In this document: one piece after another, positions 6,928 to 12,236 of the stretch | Layout of the letters: every line of letters starts with the position of its first letter | How positions within the stretch are numbered: position 1 is the stretch's first letter | NCBI GenBank assembly: GCA_945870115.1 | Contig: CAMBRH010000083.1 | Coordinates: 1-12,236, forward strand | Origin: Chitinophaga pinensis | Lineage (GTDB): Bacteria; Bacteroidota; Bacteroidia; Flavobacteriales_D; Crocinitomicaceae | Length of the DNA: 12,236 nt | Direction: 5' to 3' | Program-made: the position numbers and the translations under genes | Notes under the pieces: model-generated | What the model was told of the DNA's origin: nothing | The model's input: only the letters and a program-made list of their open reading frames with translations | Database searches by the model: none

Positions 6928-7953
6928 TTAATTAACCGCTAAAGCATCTTGCGGAGCGGTTTTTCTTGACAATTCAAACTTGCCAATTTTGATAAAAAAT
7001 CCTCCTTGTTTTTTATTTGAAGCTTTTGCAGTTCTTAAATCAACTTTTGTTTTGAATTTTTCAGAAACACCATTAGTAACAATTTTGGCTGGATTTTTCA
7101 TTTCTGAAAATGCTAGATAAGATGATTCTTGCTCTTCAATCGTGTTATAAACACTTTTTTTATTGTTTTTAAAATTAGCTGCAAAATCTGAAGGAAAAAC
7201 TTCAATTTCTTTTTTTCTGGAATCAATTTCAATTGTTACTTTTCGTACTTTAAGTTCAATTAAAGCAAGCGAATTATCTTCTAAGTTATGCTGAATCTCA
7301 CTAGTTTCTAATTTGTGATAAACACCATTTTTCTTTGAAATAGTTGGGCCGAAAATTGATTTGCTATTTTTTTTATCAGAAATAATTCGCTTTATTATTG
7401 GGTATTCAATTTTAATTTTACGAGAAGCGACTAATTCACCAGAACTTAAATTTGGATTATTAGTTGGTATTGCAAAGAAAATAATTGCTAAAACCGCTGC
7501 AATTGAAATAAATTTACCATAAAGGGGAATAACAATTCCACGTTTTAATTTATTTTTTTCTGAATAAATAATTGTTTCATCAGGTGATAAAATTGTTTTT
7601 TTGTATAAAATAAATTCCGCTTGAAATTTTTTGTCTTTTGTAATGAAATCTTTTAACTCTGTTTGTTTTGTTGCGGCAAGCTGATTTTCAACAGAAGCAA
7701 TCATGAAATTTTCGTAATTTTCTGCTGTAATTGTTTCTGTTTTATCAAAAACTTTTAGATTTTTAATAAAATTATTATCTAAAGATTCTAAGCTATTTTC
7801 TGAAGAAAAGCTCATTAAATTCTCGTCTTGAATCAAATCAGGATTTTCTTCCAGAAAAGTTAAAAAAGCACGATTTTCCACCTCATTTAAATTTCCTTCT
7901 AAGAAATCTAAATAAAATGCTTCGTAATTTTCTATGTTAATTAATAAACTCAT
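6928..7953 (-). CDS. Putative membrane anti-sigma factor (unrecognised family)
   Basis: This 341-residue protein has one clear membrane helix (about 146-163, GKFISIAAVLAIIFFAIPT), an N-terminal cytoplasmic part and a basic, lysine-rich periplasmic part. It begins INIENYEAFYLDFLEGNL (5-22), a pattern I associate with proteins paired with ECF sigma factors in Bacteroidota. A second, weaker copy starts at 78 (ENYENFMIASVENQL). The start codon ATG at 7953 overlaps the sigma stop as ATGA, implying translational coupling. No zinc-binding HxxxCxxC anti-sigma motif and no FecR domain are visible. The anti-sigma role is inferred from position, topology and the N-terminus. The periplasmic C-terminal part (about 165-341) would be the sensor but has no domain I can name. 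A 7-bp inverted repeat (6934-6940/6955-6961) lies within its last codons. Confidence 0.75.
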   Translation of the reverse strand: MSLLINIENYEAFYLDFLEGNLNEVENRAFLTFLEENPDLIQDENLMSFSSENSLESLDNNFIKNLKVFDKTETITAENYENFMIASVENQLAATKQTELKDFITKDKKFQAEFILYKKTILSPDETIIYSEKNKLKRGIVIPLYGKFISIAAVLAIIFFAIPTNNPNLSSGELVASRKIKIEYPIIKRIISDKKNSKSIFGPTISKKNGVYHKLETSEIQHNLEDNSLALIELKVRKVTIEIDSRKKEIEVFPSDFAANFKNNKKSVYNTIEEQESSYLAFSEMKNPAKIVTNGVSEKFKTKVDLRTAKASNKKQGGFFIKIGKFELSRKTAPQDALAVN

Positions 7954-8450
7954 GCAACTAAACTATGTTCTTTTAAATGTATTTTTAAACTTTGTCTTGC
8001 TCTAAAAATATAAACTTTCACTTGAGATTCTGTCAAGGAGGTAATTTCTGCAATTTCTTCGTAAGAATATCCTTCATAATCGCGAAGCAAAACGACGGAT
8101 TTCTGAATTTCTGGCAAACGATTGAGCGCTTGATCCAATATAACTTTCAATTCATTGTTGTTACTTTCTGCATCAGCAAATGTGTCGGAAGCCTGAGTTT
8201 TGTCAACTAAATCAAAATCGGCACTTCTTTTTTCTTTTTTAACAGAATCAATTATTGCATGATAAGCTGTTGTGAATAAATAAGATTTTATTTTTTCTTG
8301 CTCGACTTCTTCGTGTTTTATCCAAACTTTCATGAACGTTTCTTGCACAACATCTTTTGCCAAAGCTTCATTTTTAAGGTGCTTCAAAGCAAAGCGATAA
8401 ATATTATCGGCATATAATTCAACAGCTATATTGTATTCCTTTGCGTTCAA
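7950..8450 (-). CDS. ECF-type RNA polymerase sigma factor (sigma-70 family)
   Basis: This 166-residue protein has only regions 2 and 4, the hallmark of ECF sigma factors. Region 2 (about 10-76) contains AKDVVQETFMKVW (31-43) and the promoter-melting segment KSYLFTTAYHAIIDSVKKEKR (55-75). Region 4 (about 103-160) contains LPEIQKSVVLLRDYEGYSYEEIA and the recognition helix-turn-helix through LTESQVKVYIFRARQSLK. The start is TTG at 8450: a TAA stop directly precedes it in frame and no ATG occurs before Met40. The N-terminus MNAKEYNIAVELYADNIYRF looks complete for the family, so TTG is very likely real. Its stop overlaps the anti-sigma-like gene by 4 nt. A candidate self-recognised promoter lies at 8471-8497. 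Confidence 0.93.
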   Translation of the reverse strand: MNAKEYNIAVELYADNIYRFALKHLKNEALAKDVVQETFMKVWIKHEEVEQEKIKSYLFTTAYHAIIDSVKKEKRSADFDLVDKTQASDTFADAESNNNELKVILDQALNRLPEIQKSVVLLRDYEGYSYEEIAEITSLTESQVKVYIFRARQSLKIHLKEHSLVA

Positions 8451-8460
8451 TTAAGTAATT

Positions 8461-8481
8461 CTTGTCTTTAAGACTGACAAG
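8461..8481. promoter_or_regulatory. Nested dyad in the sigma gene leader (possible operator)
   Basis: CTTGTC (8461-8466) and GACAAG (8476-8481) are perfect inverted repeats. Inside them GTCTT-T-AAGAC (8464-8474) forms a second, overlapping palindrome. The element covers the putative -10 box and transcription start of the sigma gene. It could be a DNA operator or an RNA hairpin near the TTG start. Confidence 0.4.
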
Positions 8482-8497
8482 TTACAAAAAAGTTACA
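8471..8497 (-). promoter_or_regulatory. Candidate ECF-sigma-dependent promoter with direct repeat
   Basis: Minus-strand TGTAAC (8497-8492), a 17-nt spacer and GTCT (8474-8471) resemble the -35 (GAAC/GTAAC-like) and -10 (CGTC/GTCT-like) boxes of ECF promoters. A second TGTAAC copy lies one helical turn closer (8486-8481). The -10 box overlaps the dyad at 8461-8481. The start codon is 20 nt beyond the -10 box, leaving a short leader. The motif is seen directly; autoregulation is inferred. Confidence 0.45.
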
Positions 8498-8538
8498 GCA
8501 CAAGATAAAAAAATCAACTTTTTTATCTAACTTGCGCT
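8497..8538. repeat. Long imperfect inverted repeat in the divergent sigma/beta-barrel region
   Basis: AGCACAAG (8497-8504) pairs with CTTGCGCT (8531-8538) with one mismatch, and ATAAAAAA (8505-8512) pairs perfectly with TTTTTTAT (8519-8526). The loop is ATCAAC and there is a 4-nt bulge (8527-8530). It starts at the -35 box of the candidate sigma promoter and extends upstream, between two divergent genes. Confidence 0.55.
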
Positions 8539-8623
8539 AATTATTTTGATTTATTCTTAATTTAAAGTCGATAAAGTATTGATTTTCAATGTTAAATTTA
8601 TTTCAAAATTAAATTAAAATGCA

Positions 8624-9256
8624 ATGATAAAAAATCGTTTTACACTATTATTTTCTTCGGTAATTTTCACAATATTGTGTCAATCAACTAGTTTTAGTCA
8701 ACAAGATAGCACTTATGTTGATGGAAAATATTACAAAGGTTCAGAAATTGCCCAAGCTCAGGAAAGAGAAAAAAAAATGAATTTTGAATCCTATTTTATG
8801 CCAGGTTTAGCTTACACATTGTATCAACCAAAAATTTCGGACTCATTGGGTTTATTTTCTGGAGTTGCAGTTGATTATTTGATTATTAGCAATGTGAATC
8901 AAACTGATAATCATTCTGGCCCAAGTCATGTACAATGGTATGCGAAATTAAACATTATGAAAAGCGATAGAAAAGAAATTGGTTCGATGTTTATGTACAC
9001 AACTGGCATTAATCTTTCATTTGAAAAAAATCCAAATAGATTATTTCTAATTCCTTTTTTCGGTTTAGAATTTGGTGGAATGTCTCAAAAACAATCAGGA
9101 ACAACTGTTCAATTTACGCCAACTTTTGGTTTACATTTATTGGCTAAGAAAAATATTTACTTAAAAGTACATGGTGGTTATGTTTATCCTATTTCAAATT
9201 TTGAAAACATGCAAGGTTGGACAGCTCAAGCAGGATTGAATTTTGCACTTTGGTGA
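8624..9256 (+). CDS. Putative outer-membrane beta-barrel protein, unknown function
   Basis: This 210-residue exported protein has a signal peptide (basic MIKNR, a hydrophobic core 6-19, probable cleavage after SFS at about 25, leaving QQDSTYVDGK). A short charged stretch (EIAQAQEREKKMN, 41-53) precedes alternating hydrophobic/polar strands: ESYFMPGLAYTLYQP, GVAVDYLIIS, VQWYAKLNIM, FMYTTGINLSF, FLIPFFGLEFG, TVQFTPTFGLHLLA and IYLKVHGGYVYPIS. It ends in NFALW, a terminal aromatic residue as in many outer-membrane barrels. About eight strands can be counted, so a small barrel is plausible. It is transcribed divergently from the sigma factor, which makes it a candidate regulon member, but no matching ECF promoter is visible on its side. 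I do not recognise a named family. Confidence 0.7.
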   Translation: MIKNRFTLLFSSVIFTILCQSTSFSQQDSTYVDGKYYKGSEIAQAQEREKKMNFESYFMPGLAYTLYQPKISDSLGLFSGVAVDYLIISNVNQTDNHSGPSHVQWYAKLNIMKSDRKEIGSMFMYTTGINLSFEKNPNRLFLIPFFGLEFGGMSQKQSGTTVQFTPTFGLHLLAKKNIYLKVHGGYVYPISNFENMQGWTAQAGLNFALW

Positions 9257-9264
9257 GAAAAATT

Positions 9265-9300
9265 AGACATTAAGACTTTAGGATATTAGGACATCAAGAT
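9265..9300. repeat. Short tandem repeat, 8-nt RGAYWTTA-type units
   Basis: Four 8-nt units, AGACATTA, AGACTTTA, GGATATTA and GGACATCA, plus a partial AGAT run head to tail beginning 8 nt after the stop codon of the beta-barrel gene. The units are close relatives of those in the array after mgtE (6586-6637). Confidence 0.7.
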
Positions 9301-9345
9301 AGATTTAATTTGGATACAAAATTGACTTAAACAGCTAATATAATT

Positions 9346-9816
9346 ATGGAAATAAAAAAATCAGAATTAGAAATAAAAGCTGCTATTCAAATTCAAAAAC
9401 CAATAGAGCAAGTGTTTGACGCAATTGTTGACCCTGATAAAATGTCATCTTACTTTATTTCAAAAAGTACAGGCAAGATGGAAGAGGGTAAAAATCTTGT
9501 TTGGAATTTCCCGGAATTTGTTGTTGATTGTCCAATTAGAGTTGGAAAAATTGAAGAAAATAAATACATTTCCTATTATTGGGATGGAGCAGAAAAGCGT
9601 GAACTTTTTGTTGAGATTTCCTTCTCGGAATTTGAAAATCATTCAACGATTGTTACTGTCACTGAAAAATCCATGCCGAACGATGAAATCGGAATTAATT
9701 GGTTAAAAGGAAATACAGAAGGATGGTCCAATTTTTTATGCTGTTTAAAAGCATATTTGGATTATGGTATCAATTTAAGAAAAGGTTCATTTGATTTTAA
9801 GTCAGATAAAAAATAG
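9346..9816 (+). CDS. SRPBCC superfamily protein, AHSA1-like
   Basis: This 156-residue cytoplasmic protein fits a single START/Bet v 1-like helix-grip fold. The N-terminal strand IKAAIQIQKPIEQVFDAIVDPDKMSSYF (about 10-37) is the standard opening of the AHSA1 family (strand, P-x-x-x-V-F-x-A-I, D-P-x-x-x). It is followed by the sheet strands WNFPEF, IRVGKIEENKYISYYWDG, LFVEISFSE and TIVTVTEKSMP, and the long C-terminal helix with WLKGNTEGWSNFLCCLKAYLDYG (about 124-146). Bacterial members bind small hydrophobic ligands or act in stress responses, but most lack an assigned substrate and this one cannot be assigned. A near-consensus TAATTTG (9306-9312) lies about 33 nt before the ATG. The next gene begins 28 nt downstream. 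Confidence 0.88.
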   Translation: MEIKKSELEIKAAIQIQKPIEQVFDAIVDPDKMSSYFISKSTGKMEEGKNLVWNFPEFVVDCPIRVGKIEENKYISYYWDGAEKRELFVEISFSEFENHSTIVTVTEKSMPNDEIGINWLKGNTEGWSNFLCCLKAYLDYGINLRKGSFDFKSDKK

Positions 9817-9824
9817 TAAATTTG
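9790..9824 (+). promoter_or_regulatory. Bacteroidota-type promoter of the TylF-like gene
   Basis: TTTG (9790-9793), a 23-nt spacer and TAAATTTG (9817-9824) fit TTG-N17-23-TAnnTTTG at the upper spacing limit. The -7 box begins immediately after the preceding TAG stop and ends 20 nt before ATG 9845, so the leader would be short. It suggests the methyltransferase can be transcribed independently of the AHSA1-like gene. Confidence 0.5.
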
Positions 9825-9844
9825 TACTTGCAAAATTAATCTAA

Positions 9845-10600
9845 ATGACATTTTTTATTTTAAGTATTTCTTCTTTTCAAGCTATCAATTTTACTTTAAT
9901 GCTCGTTTTTTTATTCATCGCATTTAAGTATTTGGAATCTTTTTGGTCTTACAAAATAAGTAAACCATTCGCATGGGAAAAAGCAATCAAAGAAAAAAAA
10001 ATCTCTAAGGAAGTTCTAAAAATCGAAAGAAGATACAAAGATAAAGTGCGACTATACAATTTGTGGATTCAAATTGAGCAATTAAAAAAGAGGCAGATTA
10101 AAGGTGCTTTTGCAGAATTGGGTGTTCATCAAGGAGAAACTGCAAAAGCGATTCATTTTATGGATCAAAGCAGAAAATTTTACCTTTTTGACACTTTTGA
10201 AGGCTTTGCAAAAGCAGATTTAGCGCAAGAAAAGCAAACAGACGAGCGATTTTCAACCGATATGTTTGCCGACACAAGTGTTGAAAAAGTGAAAAAATAC
10301 ATCAATGGAAATGATAATCTGATTTTCAAAGCTGGATTTTTCCCAGAAACTGCGAAAGGTTTAGAAAATGAAAAATTTGCTTTTGTGCATGTAGATGCAG
10401 ATTTATATGCGCCAACAATTGAAGCTTTAAAATTCTTTTACCCACGATTAGAAAAAGGTGGAGTTATTATAATACACGATTATAATCACAACTGGGAGGG
10501 AATTCCAAAAGCGATTGAAGAATTCATACAAACAATTCCAGAATCTTTGCTTGAATTGACAGATTGGCAAGGAAGTGCTATGATTATTAAAAATAGCTGA
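9845..10600 (+). CDS. TylF/MycF-type class I methyltransferase with N-terminal membrane segment
   Basis: This 251-residue protein starts with a hydrophobic segment (about 2-27) followed by a basic, amphipathic linker (35-85), suggesting anchoring to the inner membrane with a cytoplasmic catalytic domain. Residues 88-250 are a Rossmann-type domain of the TylF family: the SAM motif FAELGVHQGETAKAI (89-103), FYLFDTFEGF (112-121), the metal/acceptor motif FVHVDADLYAPT (180-191) with Asp184 and Asp186, and GGVIIIHDYNHNWEGIPKAIEEF (205-227) with Asp212. TylF and MycF are metal-dependent O-methyltransferases of macrolide sugars, but many homologs sit in cell-surface glycan loci. No other sugar or antibiotic gene is nearby here, so the substrate is unknown. 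It has its own promoter candidate at 9790-9824 and converges on the dioxygenase gene. Confidence 0.88.
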   Translation: MTFFILSISSFQAINFTLMLVFLFIAFKYLESFWSYKISKPFAWEKAIKEKKISKEVLKIERRYKDKVRLYNLWIQIEQLKKRQIKGAFAELGVHQGETAKAIHFMDQSRKFYLFDTFEGFAKADLAQEKQTDERFSTDMFADTSVEKVKKYINGNDNLIFKAGFFPETAKGLENEKFAFVHVDADLYAPTIEALKFFYPRLEKGGVIIIHDYNHNWEGIPKAIEEFIQTIPESLLELTDWQGSAMIIKNS

Positions 10601-10679
10601 ATTTAAAATTGAGTCATTAATATTTATATTTTGATACTAATGATAGGATAATTTTTTTAAGATAGCAATTTGATTAAGC

Positions 10680-11204
10680 TCAAACATATCTTTCATCAAC
10701 TTCCATAACATTTCCGCAAGATTTGCATGTTCTCATGTCTAATGAGCCATAAAACTCTCTAAATCGTGAGATAAAATCATGTTCAATATTTTCTAAAGGA
10801 AATTTATATGCCTGCAGTGGAAAATTACATTTTTCGCAGTACCAATTTAAACCATCAGTAAGATTTGTGCCTTTTCGAACTTTTTCGATTACCAAGCCAA
10901 CTGTATTTTCGCCTCTGACTGGGTTATGTGGAATTCCTGCTGGTAATAAAAAAATTTCTCCTTCTTTGATTTGAAAATCTTTGGATTCACCGTCAATTTG
11001 AAGTTTTACTGTTATGTCACCTTCTATTTGATAGAATAGTTCTTCGCTTTCATTGTAGTGATAATCCTTTCTAGCATTTGGACCTCCGACAATCATGACG
11101 ATGAAATCTCCTGCCTCTTTATAAAGATTTTTATTATTTATTGGTGGTTTAAGAAATTCTCGATTTTCTTCAATCCACTTGTTTAAATTAAAAGGTAATA
11201 ACAT
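10680..11204 (-). CDS. 3-hydroxyanthranilate 3,4-dioxygenase
   Basis: This 174-residue cupin oxygenase opens the ring of 3-hydroxyanthranilate with O2 to give 2-amino-3-carboxymuconate semialdehyde, the precursor of quinolinate and NAD. The catalytic Fe(II) ligands are recognisable as His49, Glu55 and His93 (DYHYNESEELFYQ and LPAGIPHNP). Arg45, Arg97 and Glu107 occupy the substrate-binding positions known from the Cupriavidus enzyme. The bacterial-type second, rubredoxin-like metal site is intact: C123-x-x-C126 and C160-x-x-C163. The length and opening (PFNLNKWIEENREFLKPP) are typical of the family. It starts 20 nt after the stop of the CHU_C protein on the same strand, so read-through co-transcription is possible. 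Nearby kynurenine-pathway genes are absent from the window. Confidence 0.96.
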   Translation of the reverse strand: MLLPFNLNKWIEENREFLKPPINNKNLYKEAGDFIVMIVGGPNARKDYHYNESEELFYQIEGDITVKLQIDGESKDFQIKEGEIFLLPAGIPHNPVRGENTVGLVIEKVRKGTNLTDGLNWYCEKCNFPLQAYKFPLENIEHDFISRFREFYGSLDMRTCKSCGNVMEVDERYV

Positions 11205-11224
11205 AATTTGAGTATTTATAAATA

Positions 11225-12236
11225 TTATCTAACTAACTGAAAAAGTCCCTCTCCTGATATTATTTCTCCGTTTAAAGCTTCACCAGTGTATGTGTAAAAA
11301 TATGTTCCCGTACTAGCTTGATCATTATTTGTTGTCATACCATTCCACCAGTGATTGATTAAATCTCCTTCAAACATTACGTTCCCCCAACGATTAAGAA
11401 TTATAAAGGTGAATGTTTTGAAATATTGTGGATCTAAAGTAAAGCCTTCATTAGCTAAATCCCCATTAGGTGTAAAAATATTTGGTAGATGTATTGTTGG
11501 ATCTGCTATAACCTCAATTTCTAAAGTTGCAGTATCAGAACAAATTCCTTGAAAGGCAATTAATTCAATTGTATAGCTTCCAGAATTATTATAAGTTGAG
11601 GATTGATTAGAAATATCAACAGAATTATTGATGTCACCATTTCCAAAGTTCCAATCAAAAGAATTAGCATTTAAACTTGAATTACTAAAAATTACTGTTT
11701 GAGGCAAAGTTCCTACTATTGAACTTACCGAAAAATTAGCAACTACTTCATCCAAAACCTCAACAAATACACTATCGGCATCTTGACAAACGGCATCTTG
11801 AACAGAAAAATAATACCAACCACTTGTTAAATTTGTTGCAGAAAGCGCATTGTTAATTATAGGTCCATTAGCTCCAGGCCCATTCCATGTAAAGGTTGTG
11901 TTTCCAACATTTCCAGTAACACTTGCATTTGCAACACCAGTTGGAGCACAAAAAACAGAGCTTACTTGACCCATATTATCAATGTTTAATAGTTGATTTA
12001 AGGTCAATGTAACAGTTTCTGTTATGGTATTCCCGCAAATATCTGTTGCTGTAACATCAAAATTTTGACTTCCATTAGTCAATGCACTTACAGTGATTTG
12101 AGGGCCTGTACTTGTTGTGTTTGTCCATGAATAAGTATAAGGCACAAATCCATTACCAGCTGCAGCATTTAATGCAATTGAATTTGAAGGACAAGCAATC
12201 GTAACATCAGGAGCCACAATTGTTAATATTGGATCG
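11225..12236 (-). CDS. 3' part of a large type IX-secreted surface protein (PKD and CHU_C domains)
   Basis: This reading frame is open to the right edge, so the gene starts outside the window and the GTG at 12217 is not a meaningful start. The visible 336 residues consist of repeated extracellular beta-sandwich modules: VAPDVTIACPSNSIALN leads a repeat of the SprB/HYR-like type, then a cysteine-containing segment with TFTWNGPGANGP. A PKD domain follows (VANFSVSSIVGTLPQTVIFSNSS ... FDWNFGNGD ... SYTIELIAF). The C-terminal 85-90 residues form a CHU_C/type B type IX sorting domain: LPNIFTPNGDLANEGF, FKTFTFIILNRWGNVMFEG, WWNGMTTNNDQASTGTYFYTY and a final GLFQLVR. The protein should be exported by the Sec and type IX systems to the cell surface or medium. 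Adhesion or gliding roles are common for such proteins but not shown here. Confidence 0.93.
   Translation of the reverse strand, partial: DPILTIVAPDVTIACPSNSIALNAAAGNGFVPYTYSWTNTTSTGPQITVSALTNGSQNFDVTATDICGNTITETVTLTLNQLLNIDNMGQVSSVFCAPTGVANASVTGNVGNTTFTWNGPGANGPIINNALSATNLTSGWYYFSVQDAVCQDADSVFVEVLDEVVANFSVSSIVGTLPQTVIFSNSSLNANSFDWNFGNGDINNSVDISNQSSTYNNSGSYTIELIAFQGICSDTATLEIEVIADPTIHLPNIFTPNGDLANEGFTLDPQYFKTFTFIILNRWGNVMFEGDLINHWWNGMTTNNDQASTGTYFYTYTGEALNGEIISGEGLFQLVR

Noticed and set aside
9416..9706. 96-codon frame overlapping the AHSA1-like gene
   Set aside because: It is out of frame within a well-supported SRPBCC domain and shows no domain of its own.
10614..10658. TCATTA...TAATGA stem followed by a T-run, as terminator of the methyltransferase gene
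   Set aside because: The stem is only 6 bp of nearly pure A/T with an 18-nt loop, and the T-run is 8 nt away, too weak to call.
12215..12217. GTG as the start of the CHU_C protein
   Set aside because: The frame stays open through the window edge and no signal peptide follows, so the gene is truncated by the window.

Overview
The window looks like a low-GC, AT-rich chromosomal segment of a Bacteroidota bacterium, most likely a flavobacterium-type member of Flavobacteriales. The evidence is a C-terminal CHU_C/type B type IX secretion sorting domain, TTTG/TAnnTTTG promoters (the Bacteroidota housekeeping consensus), an ECF sigma factor paired with a membrane anti-sigma-like protein, and lipoprotein- and exported-protein-like N-termini. 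Species cannot be named from what is visible.

Layout, left to right. A hairpin terminator (54-88) closes an off-window gene. Two tandem, paralogous exported proteins of unknown function follow (145-1110 and 1132-2106, +). A symmetric AT-rich hairpin (2114-2160) separates them from a convergent secreted fasciclin (FAS1) protein (2179-2736, -). Behind that lies a CPA2-type cation:proton antiporter with a Usp-like C-terminal tail (2834-4990, -), divergent from the magnesium channel MgtE (5230-6579, +). A 348-bp gap (6580-6927) holds AGAC-type short tandem repeats, several inverted repeats and a possible 34-codon small ORF. Next comes an ECF sigma factor/anti-sigma-like pair (8450 to 6928, -) with an ATGA overlap, divergent from a putative outer-membrane beta-barrel protein (8624-9256, +). 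The right part holds an AHSA1/SRPBCC protein (9346-9816, +), a TylF-type methyltransferase with an N-terminal membrane segment (9845-10600, +), a convergent 3-hydroxyanthranilate 3,4-dioxygenase (10680-11204, -), and the 3' part of a large type IX-secreted PKD/CHU_C protein running off the right edge (11225-12236, -).

How the genes relate. The antiporter and MgtE share a divergent control region and both move inorganic ions, so a common ion-homeostasis role is possible but unproven. The sigma/anti-sigma pair is the clearest functional unit. Its upstream region has an ECF-like TGTAAC-N17-GTCT promoter candidate, an overlapping dyad and a long inverted repeat, consistent with autoregulation. 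The dioxygenase would act in tryptophan-to-quinolinate (de novo NAD) metabolism, but no other kynurenine-pathway gene is visible.

Most of the window is ordinary chromosome. The parts that deserve a second look are the tandem paralog pair, the regulatory architecture around the sigma factor, the AGAC repeat arrays after two stop codons, and the possible small membrane-protein ORF. I see no mobile element, CRISPR array, tRNA or rRNA.
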